From an uncultured Lachnospiraceae bacterium (GTDB lineage: Bacteria; Bacillota; Clostridia; Lachnospirales; Lachnospiraceae): a DNA stretch of 64,000 bases. Below, piece by piece: positions 33,926 through 42,840 of the stretch; position 1 is the first letter of the stretch, and each line of letters starts with the position of its first letter. A program made the position numbers and the translations under genes. The DNA is taken from NCBI GenBank assembly GCA_910578885.1, contig CAJTSH010000015.1, positions 13,327-77,326 on the forward strand, written 5' to 3'. The notes beneath the pieces are model-generated. The model saw only the letters and a list, made by a program, of their open reading frames with translations. It was not told where the DNA came from and searched no databases.

Positions 33926-36900
33926 TTATTTTACTGTTACCTTACATTTTGCTGTCTTTTTCCCTGAAGTCTTTACCGTAATGGTTGCGGTTCCTTTTTT
34001 CACTGCTGTAATCTTACCCTTCTTGTCGACCGAAACAACCTTCTTATTTGAAGAACTCCATTTCAAGGCATCTGTTGCGTCTTTTGGTGTCAGCTTTGCT
34101 TTCAAAGTAGCTGTTTTTCCAACTTTCAGACTCAGCTTTTTCTTGCTTAACTTCACCTTTGTGGCCTTTACCTTCACCGTCACTTTACAGGTCGCCTTCT
34201 TACCGCTCGAAGTCTTTGCCGTAATGGTTACAGTACCGCCCTTCTTTGCAGTCAACATACCGAACGCATCTACCGAAACAACCTTCTTATTGGAGCTGGT
34301 CCACTTAATCGTATCTGTAGACTTTGTTTTTACAGTCGGTACAAGGTCATAGATGCCGCCTTTTGCAAGGTTCAATGTCTTTTTATTCAGCTTAATGGAT
34401 TTCGCTTTCTTTGCTTTCTTAACAACATATACTTTAATCTTTGCCGTCTTTCCGCTCTCAGTCTTTACTGTGACAGTTGCCGACTTACCGCTGGCATTCT
34501 TTGCTTTAATCGTTACAATAGGTTTTCCTGTCGTAACAGTCACAACGGATTTATTGGAACTGGTCCACTCCAGCTTATCCGTACTATTTCGCGGCGTCAT
34601 TGTTGCTTTTACTTTGACCTTTTTATTCTTTACAATGTAAAGCTTTTTGGTATTGACTTTCACCTTCGTAGAAGGAATCGTTACCGTTACCGTACAGGTC
34701 GCCGTCTTATTTCCGTCAGCCGTAGTGACAGTAATGACCGCCGTTCCCTTATCGACTGCCGTAACTTTACCTGCAGCATCCACTGTTGCTACAGACTGGT
34801 TGCTTGATCTGTAGGTTACATTTTTATTTGTCGCATTTGTTGGCGTTATGGTCGGCGTAAGCGTAGAAACTGCGCCTTTTTTCAGTGTCAGGCTTGACGG
34901 AGTTAACGCCACACTGGTTACTTTCACTGGTTGTGTACTTCCGCCTGGATTTCCGCCCGGGTTTCCACCTGGATTTCCGCCTGGATTTCCACCTTGGTTT
35001 TCATCCTGACTTTTATCCGTTACCGTTACCGTACAGGTTGCCGTCTTACCATTATCTGTAGTAACAGTGATAGTTGTGCTTCCCTTTGCAACTGCGGTTA
35101 CTTTACCGTTGTCTACCGTTGCCACAGCCTCATCGCCGCTCTTCCAGCTCAGACCCGTGGTTGCGTTTGCCGGTGTAATAATTGCCTTTAAGTCCGCACT
35201 TGCGCCTTTTTCCAGCGTCAGAGTTGACGGTTCTAACGATACTCTGTCTGCTTCTATCGGATCCTCATCGTCATCAAAATCACCCGGAACCGGATCTCTC
35301 CACTTCGCATACAGCTTAATATCACCGGTTCTGTTTCCCGCTATATAAGTCAAGCTCTGAGTAAATTCTTCGTCCAAATACCAACCGTCAAAAACCTTAT
35401 CTCTTCCGTCATAAATCGGATCATGCAGTTCTCTTCCTACGCCATAGGTATAAGCCGCTGTATTGTGCGAACAAAGACTTGCCTCCGGATTATTTAACTC
35501 GTAAGTTACACTGTATACCACTGCCTGATAATAAAGCTTCAGCGTTCGATCCTCTATAGGTGCATCCGGGTCAGCCACTATACTTGTAATCTGTCCTACG
35601 ACCGGACGGTCAGGAATCTTATATCCGTCTTTTACTTTGTACAGATCACGTGCCACAGCATCTACCGTTGTGCCCTTCGGCGCCACAGCATCACCGATTG
35701 CCGTTCGCACATACTGACCGTTTATCTGGTAATAATGTTCTATTTTGAAGAGACAATAATCTCCGTCTATATCCACATCTCCCGACTTAGCCAGAGAAAC
35801 ATCGGAAATTTCAATTGTAAGCGCCGGTATAACAGTATTCGTAATTCCGGAACTTTCAAGAGCCGCCGGCGTCATCGGGAACCCGGATACAGCCTCCTCG
35901 TCAGCTCCATACAATACCAGATCCTCCGGCGTATTCCCGCACAAAAAGATAATTTTAACAGTCTTGCTCTTTGGCGTATAATTTACAGCATAAGAATCCG
36001 CTGTCCCTGCAAGCTTACGTACAGTTACCTTTTCTCCTTCTATTTCCACGGTAAGATATTTTCCGCTTGGCGCGGAAGTCTTTGCCTTAAACATCAGCGT
36101 ATAGCCCACGCCAATCTCCAAGTCTGTCACTTCTGTACTTAGCATCGTTGACCAAGATGCAGGAGTTATGGTCTTTCCGTCATCATAACTTCCATATGAT
36201 GTATAGTCCACTGCGACAATCGCCTTTCCGTCCTCATATGTAACGCCGCCGTTATTCTGCTCTAACTGATATATTGTCCAACCGCTTCCTCCATTGGCAA
36301 AGTTATTGTTTTCAATGTACTCATGCACACCCGGACTTAAAATTCTCTGGTATACTACGTTCGTATCCCTGAAGCCTTCTGCCTGAATCACAATCTCTTT
36401 ATAACCGCTCTGTACAAATACAGCTGCCGGAATAGTCACGGTGTTCCCTTCTATTACGGCGTCCTCTATATGCGTGCCATCAATGATAACCTTTTTCGGA
36501 GCCACACTCCATGCATTCTGTACTCCGGACAATTCCAGTGTTACATCATTTCCAAGCTTAACGGCTCCTTTGGATTTCAAGGTCGGAACAACAGCCGTTT
36601 CATCCTCTGCGGTCAGTTTTCTAATATATACATTATCTACAAAAATCTGATGTTCCTCATTCGGAGTTGCATAAGAGCCGATACTTTCATCACGTCCAAA
36701 GAAGAACTCCAGCTTACTCTTATCTGACCCAGCCTTACAATAGAAGGTGTATGTCGTATATTTATTTCCCGCTTTAAAAATTTCATATGTACTATTACCA
36801 CCCGTACTATCGGCAAAATTAATACGGAACGGTCTGTCTATTGTAGAACGGATATCCGCTTTTACAACATACCATGCATCCTTCTCTGTCGGGATTCCGG

Positions 36901-39900
36901 TCTGCGCCATCTGCAGATCCCAGAAATCATTTGCCCAGACAAAGTCAATGCGGGCTTCCTTCGAAGAAGGCACGGTGATACTTCCAGCCGCAGTTCCCTC
37001 TCCTGCATTAAAGTACGAACCCCAAGACGCCAGTCCATTTGTGAACTGTCCGTTCAAAATCAGGTTGCCGTCATTCGGATAAATCGGAATCTGTATATCG
37101 GTAAAATCAAATCCCTCCGCTTCAATCCTGATGCCATACATTCCGTCACTTCCAAACGCATCTCCTCGGATAACCAGCTTACCGTCATCCATACGAGGAG
37201 TAACGGTTGTCCTTTTCTTACTCGGATCCGTAATAATCGCCTTCTTTACAGCACTCAGATAGTTCGATTCTGTACTCGCACCATCAAACTTATAATAATT
37301 TGTTACAGGTATTACTACATCATTTCCAAGATAGTTCATGCCTGACAAATCAAGATCCGGTGCCTGCATAATCGGCGTATCAACAACGCAAAGTGAAATA
37401 TTCCTCACGCTCACAGAAGTTTCTTCCTTCACGCTTCCCAATATGAACTTAAACTCCATGCTTCCTTCTCTGTCAGCCGTAAAATCCACTGTATACGTTT
37501 TCCATTCCAGTGTCGTCTCTAAATCTTGGCTGCAGAGTACATGATAGGAACCGTCTGTCGCCTCTATCTTTGCCGTAACCGGCTGACCCGCTTTATTTGC
37601 CTTTATATCAAACTTCAGTGTATAGTTTAAGCCTTCCGAAATCTGTATCGGATCGGCAATCAGCATCATTTTCCACGGATTTTGCGCCCCTGTATTGCGC
37701 GCCGGAACCGTACATACGCCATTTGAAACATTTGGCGTCATATCACCGCCACTCTCATTGAAAGTTTTCCATCCCTGCATACCGTTTGCAAACGTTCCGT
37801 TTGCCAACGGATATACTTTCGTATTACTGTAATCCACGTTGTAGTTTGTAAGACGCTTCATGGAAATATTGTCCAGAACAACTTCCCCGCCCGTGCCTAC
37901 AACAAACTGTACCGTGCCGTATTTCTCGGCAGCAGTTTCCGGTACGGTAAACTCGAAGCTCTTTTTATTATCGCCCGCAGACAGTGCAATGCTCTTATTC
38001 TCATATACTGTGCCGTCATTGCCAATTACCTTGACGATGATGTTTCTAGCTGCAGCGACAGAAGCGTCAAAGGTAATCTCATATCCATCCCTGCCCAAAA
38101 GCTGTATATTTTTCTGCTCAAATCCCGCATCATTTGACGTACCGCTTACATGGAGCTTTCTTGTATCCTTGTCAACCTTTGCCGACACAGATCCAATCGT
38201 ATCCCAGAATTTGAAACGGGTATATTCTTTGTTCTCATCCTGATTATCACCCTGATCAAAGGTTCCGTTATAAATATGTTCTCCGCCCTTAAGCGGCTCT
38301 TTCTCAGAGTCTTCCGATGGTCCTTCATAAATACCGATTGCCTTCAGGGAAGCATTCCGGAAATATACTGCGTCTGTAGTACCTGCTCCTAAATTCAATT
38401 CCAGACGGGTTGCATCATCCGTACCCTCTATCATATTGAATCTAAATGTATAAGTCTTCCAGTCCCTTGTCAGCGCCGCCGGAAATGCATCACTGTATTT
38501 CGCCCAGCTTCCGATAAAATTCGTGTATACGTAATCCGACATCTGTACAGTGATATTTTTTGGATTGTCTGCCTTCGCTTCAAAGGTCAGCTCATATTCA
38601 TAACCCTCAGTCAACGGAAGCTGGTGCATCAACTGTATAGAATATCCATTTGCACCCGGCGTAGTGATGTTTACCTTAGCTCCTTCTTCGGCTGCAGTCA
38701 CAGTTGCCGCCCCGCCCGTTCCGGTCAAGAGATACCAGCCCTTATTCAGCGGGGTATCACCACTGACTGAATTGCTGTCCTGTACCGACACATGTGCCTT
38801 GGTCAGATCACCTGACAGGAAATTTGTTTCATTCACTACGCCGCCCACCAGAGATCCGGTAGAAGACGAAGATGCAGGCGTCACCGTCTTCTCGTCTTTA
38901 CTGTAATCATACATGCTTCCGTCTTCATTGCACAAATCATAGACACGCACATAATCTACTTTCATCTGTCCGCCATTTATCGAATTATCAAAATTATCTC
39001 CATCATAGTTTCCCCCGACAGCAAGGTTCAGCATGATGAAAAATTCCTGGTCATATGGTGCCGGATATGTAAAATTATCTCCGTTTCCTTCCTTAGTGGA
39101 GTACCAATTTGTTGCCGTATAAAAACACTCGTCATCTACATACCATCTTATCACTCCCGGAAGCCACTCAACTGCATACTCATGCTCTTGCGTAAAATTA
39201 AAGTTCTGTGCTTTATCACTTGTTTTGTTGCTATCGTACTGACCGCCGCGTGACTTATTGTTCGGCCACGAATTACCAAAATGGATTGTTCCATCCACAC
39301 TGTTCGTGACACGTCCTCTTGCCTCCATAATATCAAGCTCACCGGAAGAAGCCCAACCGCCGTACTTGTCATCCAACGGCATCATCCAGAACGCCGGCCA
39401 GTATCCTGTTCCTGCCGGAAGCGCTATTTTAGCTTCAATACGCCCGTATTTCGTGGCGAACAGCGGCTCCGAAGTCTCACCGTTGTAGTATGCATCGCCC
39501 TTCGTCCAAAGCTTACCGGATGTATAGCTTGTAGAATAACCTGGCGTCGTTTCCTTTTTAGCAGTAATGATCAGATGTTCGTCGTCAAATGAAATATTAT
39601 TACTTCCATTTTCACCACCATCGGTATAATACTCCTTCTCAGCATTTCCCCAGCCGGCAAGGCCATAATTGCTTCCGTCGCCTGCCTGATAATCCCATTT
39701 GGTCATATCAAGCTTCTGGGTATCGAACTCATCCTGCCATTTCAACTTCCATTTCGTGTCCTTACCTGCTGTATTTTCACTTTCAGGATTGTCCGGCTCT
39801 ACGTTAATCGTATGCTTGGTTACGATATCTCCTACTGCCGGCTTCTTATCCACTCCAGTGCTTTCGCCCTCTTCCTCTGCCTCTATATCTGCGATTTCGT

Positions 39901-40279
39901 CTTCGGGCTCCTGCTCTTTAGCCGTCCGTTTCTTGGACGATGCTTCTTCCTCTGCATCCCCGGAGGAGTTTTTCCCCTTCCCCCCTGCAAACTCTCCGGT
40001 TGACAACTCCGTCTGTGGTTCGGCAGTTTCTTTCTCCGTCTCGGGTTCAGCGGTTTCTTTTTCCGTTGACATCTCCGTCTTAGGTTCTTCCGTCATTGCC
40101 TCTGTACCTTCTACAGATTCTTCCGACGGCATCTCTGTGCCTTCCTCTGGCATGACAGCTTCTGTACCTTCCGTCTGCACTGCTGACGCATAAACCATCC
40201 CCTGTGGCAGGATAGACGTTGTCAACAAAGCCGTAGCTGTTGCCGCTGCCAGAAATTTAATTAGCTTTCTGTTCCTCAT
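33926..40279 (-). CDS. Giant secreted GH16 beta-glucanase with CBM-like modules and BIG2 repeats
   Basis: 2117 residues from ATG 40279 (AAAGGAAAAGG upstream). A signal peptide covers about 1-32, followed by a Glu/Thr-rich linker to ~165. The GH16 domain (about 175-470) starts WKLKWQDEFDTQKLDMTKWD, has catalytic ELDIME and a GTIHFG block. Five carbohydrate-binding-like units follow, each with an NGxF...GW start (for example NGTFANGMQGW, NGQFTNGLASW), interleaved with Ig/HID-like domains. Then come an InlB-type repeat, BIG2, a GGNP repeat linker and several more BIG2 domains, ending CKVTVK without an anchor motif. Predicted to degrade beta-1,3- or mixed-linkage glucans extracellularly. Confidence 0.9.
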   Translation of the reverse strand: MRNRKLIKFLAAATATALLTTSILPQGMVYASAVQTEGTEAVMPEEGTEMPSEESVEGTEAMTEEPKTEMSTEKETAEPETEKETAEPQTELSTGEFAGGKGKNSSGDAEEEASSKKRTAKEQEPEDEIADIEAEEEGESTGVDKKPAVGDIVTKHTINVEPDNPESENTAGKDTKWKLKWQDEFDTQKLDMTKWDYQAGDGSNYGLAGWGNAEKEYYTDGGENGSNNISFDDEHLIITAKKETTPGYSTSYTSGKLWTKGDAYYNGETSEPLFATKYGRIEAKIALPAGTGYWPAFWMMPLDDKYGGWASSGELDIMEARGRVTNSVDGTIHFGNSWPNNKSRGGQYDSNKTSDKAQNFNFTQEHEYAVEWLPGVIRWYVDDECFYTATNWYSTKEGNGDNFTYPAPYDQEFFIMLNLAVGGNYDGDNFDNSINGGQMKVDYVRVYDLCNEDGSMYDYSKDEKTVTPASSSSTGSLVGGVVNETNFLSGDLTKAHVSVQDSNSVSGDTPLNKGWYLLTGTGGAATVTAAEEGAKVNITTPGANGYSIQLMHQLPLTEGYEYELTFEAKADNPKNITVQMSDYVYTNFIGSWAKYSDAFPAALTRDWKTYTFRFNMIEGTDDATRLELNLGAGTTDAVYFRNASLKAIGIYEGPSEDSEKEPLKGGEHIYNGTFDQGDNQDENKEYTRFKFWDTIGSVSAKVDKDTRKLHVSGTSNDAGFEQKNIQLLGRDGYEITFDASVAAARNIIVKVIGNDGTVYENKSIALSAGDNKKSFEFTVPETAAEKYGTVQFVVGTGGEVVLDNISMKRLTNYNVDYSNTKVYPLANGTFANGMQGWKTFNESGGDMTPNVSNGVCTVPARNTGAQNPWKMMLIADPIQISEGLNYTLKFDIKANKAGQPVTAKIEATDGSYHVLCSQDLETTLEWKTYTVDFTADREGSMEFKFILGSVKEETSVSVRNISLCVVDTPIMQAPDLDLSGMNYLGNDVVIPVTNYYKFDGASTESNYLSAVKKAIITDPSKKRTTVTPRMDDGKLVIRGDAFGSDGMYGIRIEAEGFDFTDIQIPIYPNDGNLILNGQFTNGLASWGSYFNAGEGTAAGSITVPSSKEARIDFVWANDFWDLQMAQTGIPTEKDAWYVVKADIRSTIDRPFRINFADSTGGNSTYEIFKAGNKYTTYTFYCKAGSDKSKLEFFFGRDESIGSYATPNEEHQIFVDNVYIRKLTAEDETAVVPTLKSKGAVKLGNDVTLELSGVQNAWSVAPKKVIIDGTHIEDAVIEGNTVTIPAAVFVQSGYKEIVIQAEGFRDTNVVYQRILSPGVHEYIENNNFANGGSGWTIYQLEQNNGGVTYEDGKAIVAVDYTSYGSYDDGKTITPASWSTMLSTEVTDLEIGVGYTLMFKAKTSAPSGKYLTVEIEGEKVTVRKLAGTADSYAVNYTPKSKTVKIIFLCGNTPEDLVLYGADEEAVSGFPMTPAALESSGITNTVIPALTIEISDVSLAKSGDVDIDGDYCLFKIEHYYQINGQYVRTAIGDAVAPKGTTVDAVARDLYKVKDGYKIPDRPVVGQITSIVADPDAPIEDRTLKLYYQAVVYSVTYELNNPEASLCSHNTAAYTYGVGRELHDPIYDGRDKVFDGWYLDEEFTQSLTYIAGNRTGDIKLYAKWRDPVPGDFDDDEDPIEADRVSLEPSTLTLEKGASADLKAIITPANATTGLSWKSGDEAVATVDNGKVTAVAKGSTTITVTTDNGKTATCTVTVTDKSQDENQGGNPGGNPGGNPGGNPGGSTQPVKVTSVALTPSSLTLKKGAVSTLTPTITPTNATNKNVTYRSSNQSVATVDAAGKVTAVDKGTAVITVTTADGNKTATCTVTVTIPSTKVKVNTKKLYIVKNKKVKVKATMTPRNSTDKLEWTSSNKSVVTVTTGKPIVTIKAKNASGKSATVTVKTESGKTAKIKVYVVKKAKKAKSIKLNKKTLNLAKGGIYDLVPTVKTKSTDTIKWTSSNKKVVSVDAFGMLTAKKGGTVTITAKTSSGKKATCKVTVKVKATKVKLSKKKLSLKVGKTATLKAKLTPKDATDALKWSSSNKKVVSVDKKGKITAVKKGTATITVKTSGKKTAKCKVTVK
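34940..34999. repeat. 12-bp tandem repeat coding a GGNP linker
   Basis: Roughly five units of TTTCCGCCTGGA-like sequence encode the Gly-Gly-Asn-Pro linker of the GH16 protein. Unit number could vary by slippage. Confidence 0.7.
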
Positions 40280-40417
40280 CCTTTTCCTTTCTCCCTTCCT
40301 TAGATTTTGCTGAAAAACTTTCAAACATTACCTTATATATACAGAAAAGACAGCGCCGTGCAGCTCTGTCCCCGTACCGTAACTTTGGATAAAATGTCAT
40401 GTTTTAGGCAAACAAAA

Positions 40418-40456
40418 AACATTAACATTCATCCCTCAAGATAATATGTTAATGTT
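40418..40456. promoter_or_regulatory. 11-bp inverted repeat upstream of the GH16 gene
   Basis: AACATTAACAT and ATGTTAATGTT, perfect arms separated by 17 bases, about 140-180 bases before the start. Possible operator; no equivalent was seen before the neighbouring giant gene. Confidence 0.45.
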
Positions 40457-40500
40457 AATTATAATTAGATTTTTTGTTTTTTTTAAGTTTACAATTTTTA

Positions 40501-40553
40501 AAAGAGTATCATTTTTTTACTGTTTTTGGTGTATTTTTTTTATTTTAGTGTGC
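40501..40553 (-). promoter_or_regulatory. AT-rich leader shared with the giant binding-protein gene, copy 2
   Basis: Counterpart of 33791-33843. It lies between the upp stop and the GH16 start, about 220 bases upstream of the latter. Confidence 0.55.
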
Positions 40554-40573
40554 TTTTTGTATCCATTGAAAAT

Positions 40574-41203
40574 TTATTTTGTTCCAAATATTCGGTCCCC
40601 CGCATCTCCTAGTCCCGGAACAATATAGCAATGTTCATTCAGACGCTCATCCAGCGCCCCGATATAGATATCCACATCCGGATGCGCCTCCTGCATTGTC
40701 TTTACTCCTTCCGGCGCCGCAATGATACACATAAAGCGAATATTCTTCACGCCTCTGTCCTTCAACATCTGAATTGCCGCTGCGGATGAACCTCCTGTTG
40801 CAAGCATCGGATCTACCACAAACACTTCACGCTCACTGCAGTCCTCCGGAAGCTTGCAGTAATACTCTACCGGCTTTATCGTTTCCGGATCGCGGTATAA
40901 TCCAATATGACCGACCTTCGCCGCAGGAATCATAGCAAGCATTCCGTCCACCATGCCGAGTCCGGCGCGTAAAATCGGTACAACAGCGAGCTTTTTACCT
41001 TTTAATTCCTTCACTGTTGTCTCACAAATAGGCGTCCTTATCGTGACGTCACTTAACTTTAAATCTCTGGTCGCCTCATAGCACATTAACATTGCGATTT
41101 CACTGACCAGCGTCCGAAAATCCTTTGAACCTGTTTCCTCACGTCTGAGCCAGCCAATTTTGTGTTGAATCAAAGGATGATCCATTACATATAAGTTTGA
41201 CAT
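40574..41203 (-). CDS. upp: Uracil phosphoribosyltransferase
   Basis: 209 residues. PRPP-binding motif VDPMLATGGSSAAAIQML and the C-terminal uracil-binding YIVPGLGDAGDRIFGT are intact. It salvages uracil to UMP in the cytosol. It follows the phosphatase-like gene by two bases, so sua5, the phosphatase homologue and upp form one operon. Confidence 0.97.
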   Translation of the reverse strand: MSNLYVMDHPLIQHKIGWLRREETGSKDFRTLVSEIAMLMCYEATRDLKLSDVTIRTPICETTVKELKGKKLAVVPILRAGLGMVDGMLAMIPAAKVGHIGLYRDPETIKPVEYYCKLPEDCSEREVFVVDPMLATGGSSAAAIQMLKDRGVKNIRFMCIIAAPEGVKTMQEAHPDVDIYIGALDERLNEHCYIVPGLGDAGDRIFGTK

Positions 41204-41205
41204 AT

Positions 41206-41664
41206 CTATTCTCCTTCGTTTAATAGTTTTACCAATTTACGGATAGACTTACTCAATGTCTCATAACAGAGACCATAAGACTGCAGGGTTCCGCCGTAAG
41301 GGTCTATGATTTCCAATTCATCTCCTACAAGCTCTGTCAGTACCTGCACACTGTCCGCTTTTGCCGCGGCAAATTTATCCAATATCTTCTGTCGCTGATG
41401 CGCTTCCATTGTAAGCACCAGCGTGTCATCATCAAAATCATCTTCACATATTTGACTAGACATATACCCCTCCAGATTTGTTCCGTTACTGATCATTACT
41501 GCTTCCGCTTTCTGGTTCAGGGGCTCTGGAAATAGTACCACCAAACCGCGGACAATAATCTCCACCGGGTTCTTTAAAGTATATTCTTTTAATATTCCCG
41601 CCGCCATTGGCGCCCGGCATGTGCCGCTTCCTGCCACAAATACAATGCGTTTATAGGCTTTCAT
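41206..41664 (-). CDS. Low-molecular-weight protein tyrosine phosphatase homologue lacking the nucleophile
   Basis: 152 residues. The family P-loop normally reads C-x(4)-CR(S/T). Here it is FVAGSGTCRAPMAAG: the first, catalytic Cys is Ala and the Ser after Arg is Ala, while CR and PM are kept. The DP region near the C-terminus (EIIDPYGG) is present. It sits between sua5 and upp in an operon, a context seen for YwlE-type phosphatases in Firmicutes. It is probably a pseudo-enzyme or binding protein, since the standard phosphocysteine mechanism cannot operate. Confidence 0.82.
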   Translation of the reverse strand: MKAYKRIVFVAGSGTCRAPMAAGILKEYTLKNPVEIIVRGLVVLFPEPLNQKAEAVMISNGTNLEGYMSSQICEDDFDDDTLVLTMEAHQRQKILDKFAAAKADSVQVLTELVGDELEIIDPYGGTLQSYGLCYETLSKSIRKLVKLLNEGE

Positions 41665-41675
41665 AAAAATCTCCT

Positions 41676-42725
41676 CTATACGGTAATCACCTGATGACCG
41701 GCAGCCTTTAATAAACGATTCATAATTGCCTGCCCCATCCTTGGCGTGGCAAAACTCTCTGAGTATATCAAATCAACTTCCATGTCATCAAATTCCCGCA
41801 AAATCTTATAAAGATGCTGTGCTATTGCATCTTCATCATTTCTTGCACCGATGCTGATTACCTGTCCCGCCTGATAACCGGAACGGCTCTCATCCGTACA
41901 AATCACTCCAACTCTTTTATCTTCTGAAATTGCCGCTGCAATCAGCTCGTTTATTTTCTCAATTACTCGTCCTTCTTCTCCGTCTATCAGAACCAAATCC
42001 GCCTTCGGCGCATAGTGCTTGTACTTCATTCCCGGCGCCTTTGGCTTTCTGAGCGAATCAGACGCAATAATACCTGGATCCATTCGAACTTCTCCGATTA
42101 CTTTTTCCAACATGTCCTGTGTGATATAACCCGGCCGGAGTATCATTGGAATTTCTTCTGTCAAGTCCACTATCGTAGATTCTATACCGATTCCCACCGC
42201 TCCGCCATCCAATATCATTGGAATCTTTCCATGCATATCTTCCGCCACATGCTCTGCAAGCGTAGGACTGGGCCTGCCAGAAGTATTTGCACTTGGAGCA
42301 GCAATATACCCTCCGCTTTCCCGAATCAGTGCAAGCGCTATCGGATGATCCGGCATACGGACTGCGACAGTATTCATTCCTCCTGTCGTCTCATATGGGA
42401 CTTTTTCATTTTTCTCTATTATAATCGTCAACGGTCCTGGCCAAAAGGCATCGCTTAATTTCCTTGCCGCAGGAGGAACATTTCCGGAAATTTTCTCCAA
42501 ATCAGAAAATTCAGCGATATGCACAATCAATGGGTTATCGCATGGACGTCCCTTTGCTTCATATATCTTCTTAGATGCATCTGCATTTAACGCATCTGCT
42601 CCCAGCCCGTACACTGTCTCTGTTGGAAACGCTACCAGTCCGCCTTCTTTGATAATTTCTCCGGCAATCCGAAGCTTCTTAGCATCAATTAAACAATCTT
42701 TTATTATTTCAATCTTTGTATCCAT
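41676..42725 (-). CDS. Threonylcarbamoyl-AMP synthase (Sua5/YwlC)
   Basis: 349 residues. N-terminal YrdC domain with KEGGLVAFPTETVYGLGADA, KGRPCDNPLIVHI and APSANTSGRPSPT, then the Sua5 C-terminal domain (GMKYKHYAPKADLVL). It makes the threonylcarbamoyl-AMP used for tRNA t6A37. ATG 42731 is only two bases from the -10 box of the promoter at 42733-42760, so the second ATG (42725) is the more likely start, probably on a leaderless mRNA. Confidence 0.94.
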   Translation of the reverse strand: MDTKIEIIKDCLIDAKKLRIAGEIIKEGGLVAFPTETVYGLGADALNADASKKIYEAKGRPCDNPLIVHIAEFSDLEKISGNVPPAARKLSDAFWPGPLTIIIEKNEKVPYETTGGMNTVAVRMPDHPIALALIRESGGYIAAPSANTSGRPSPTLAEHVAEDMHGKIPMILDGGAVGIGIESTIVDLTEEIPMILRPGYITQDMLEKVIGEVRMDPGIIASDSLRKPKAPGMKYKHYAPKADLVLIDGEEGRVIEKINELIAAAISEDKRVGVICTDESRSGYQAGQVISIGARNDEDAIAQHLYKILREFDDMEVDLIYSESFATPRMGQAIMNRLLKAAGHQVITV

Positions 42726-42732
42726 AGCCATT

Positions 42733-42760
42733 ATTATAACACTTTATCAAAATATGGCAA
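42733..42760 (-). promoter_or_regulatory. Promoter of the sua5 operon
   Basis: TTGCCA (42760-42755), 16-base spacer, TATAAT (42738-42733). The expected transcription start falls at about 42726, immediately before the ATG at 42725. Confidence 0.6.
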
Positions 42761-42765
42761 CCTAC

Positions 42766-42794
42766 TTGCTTTGTTTTAGCAATTATGTCATAAT
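42766..42794 (+). promoter_or_regulatory. Possible promoter of galM
   Basis: TTGCTT, 17-base spacer, CATAAT, divergent from the sua5 promoter and about 45 bases upstream of the galM ATG. Confidence 0.4.
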
Positions 42795-42840
42795 TGAGGT
42801 ATCTATTTTTGTTGCTATTTTTAGAATTTAAGGAGATATT

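Noticed and set aside
33733..33981. Hydrophobic plus-strand frame that resembles one at 40446-40628
   Set aside because: The similarity comes from the shared AT-rich leader; Phe-rich translation of T-runs, no ribosome-binding site. Reported as a non-coding leader instead.
34940..34999. Short regular repeats resembling a CRISPR array
   Set aside because: The 12-bp units have no spacers and encode an in-frame GGNP protein linker.
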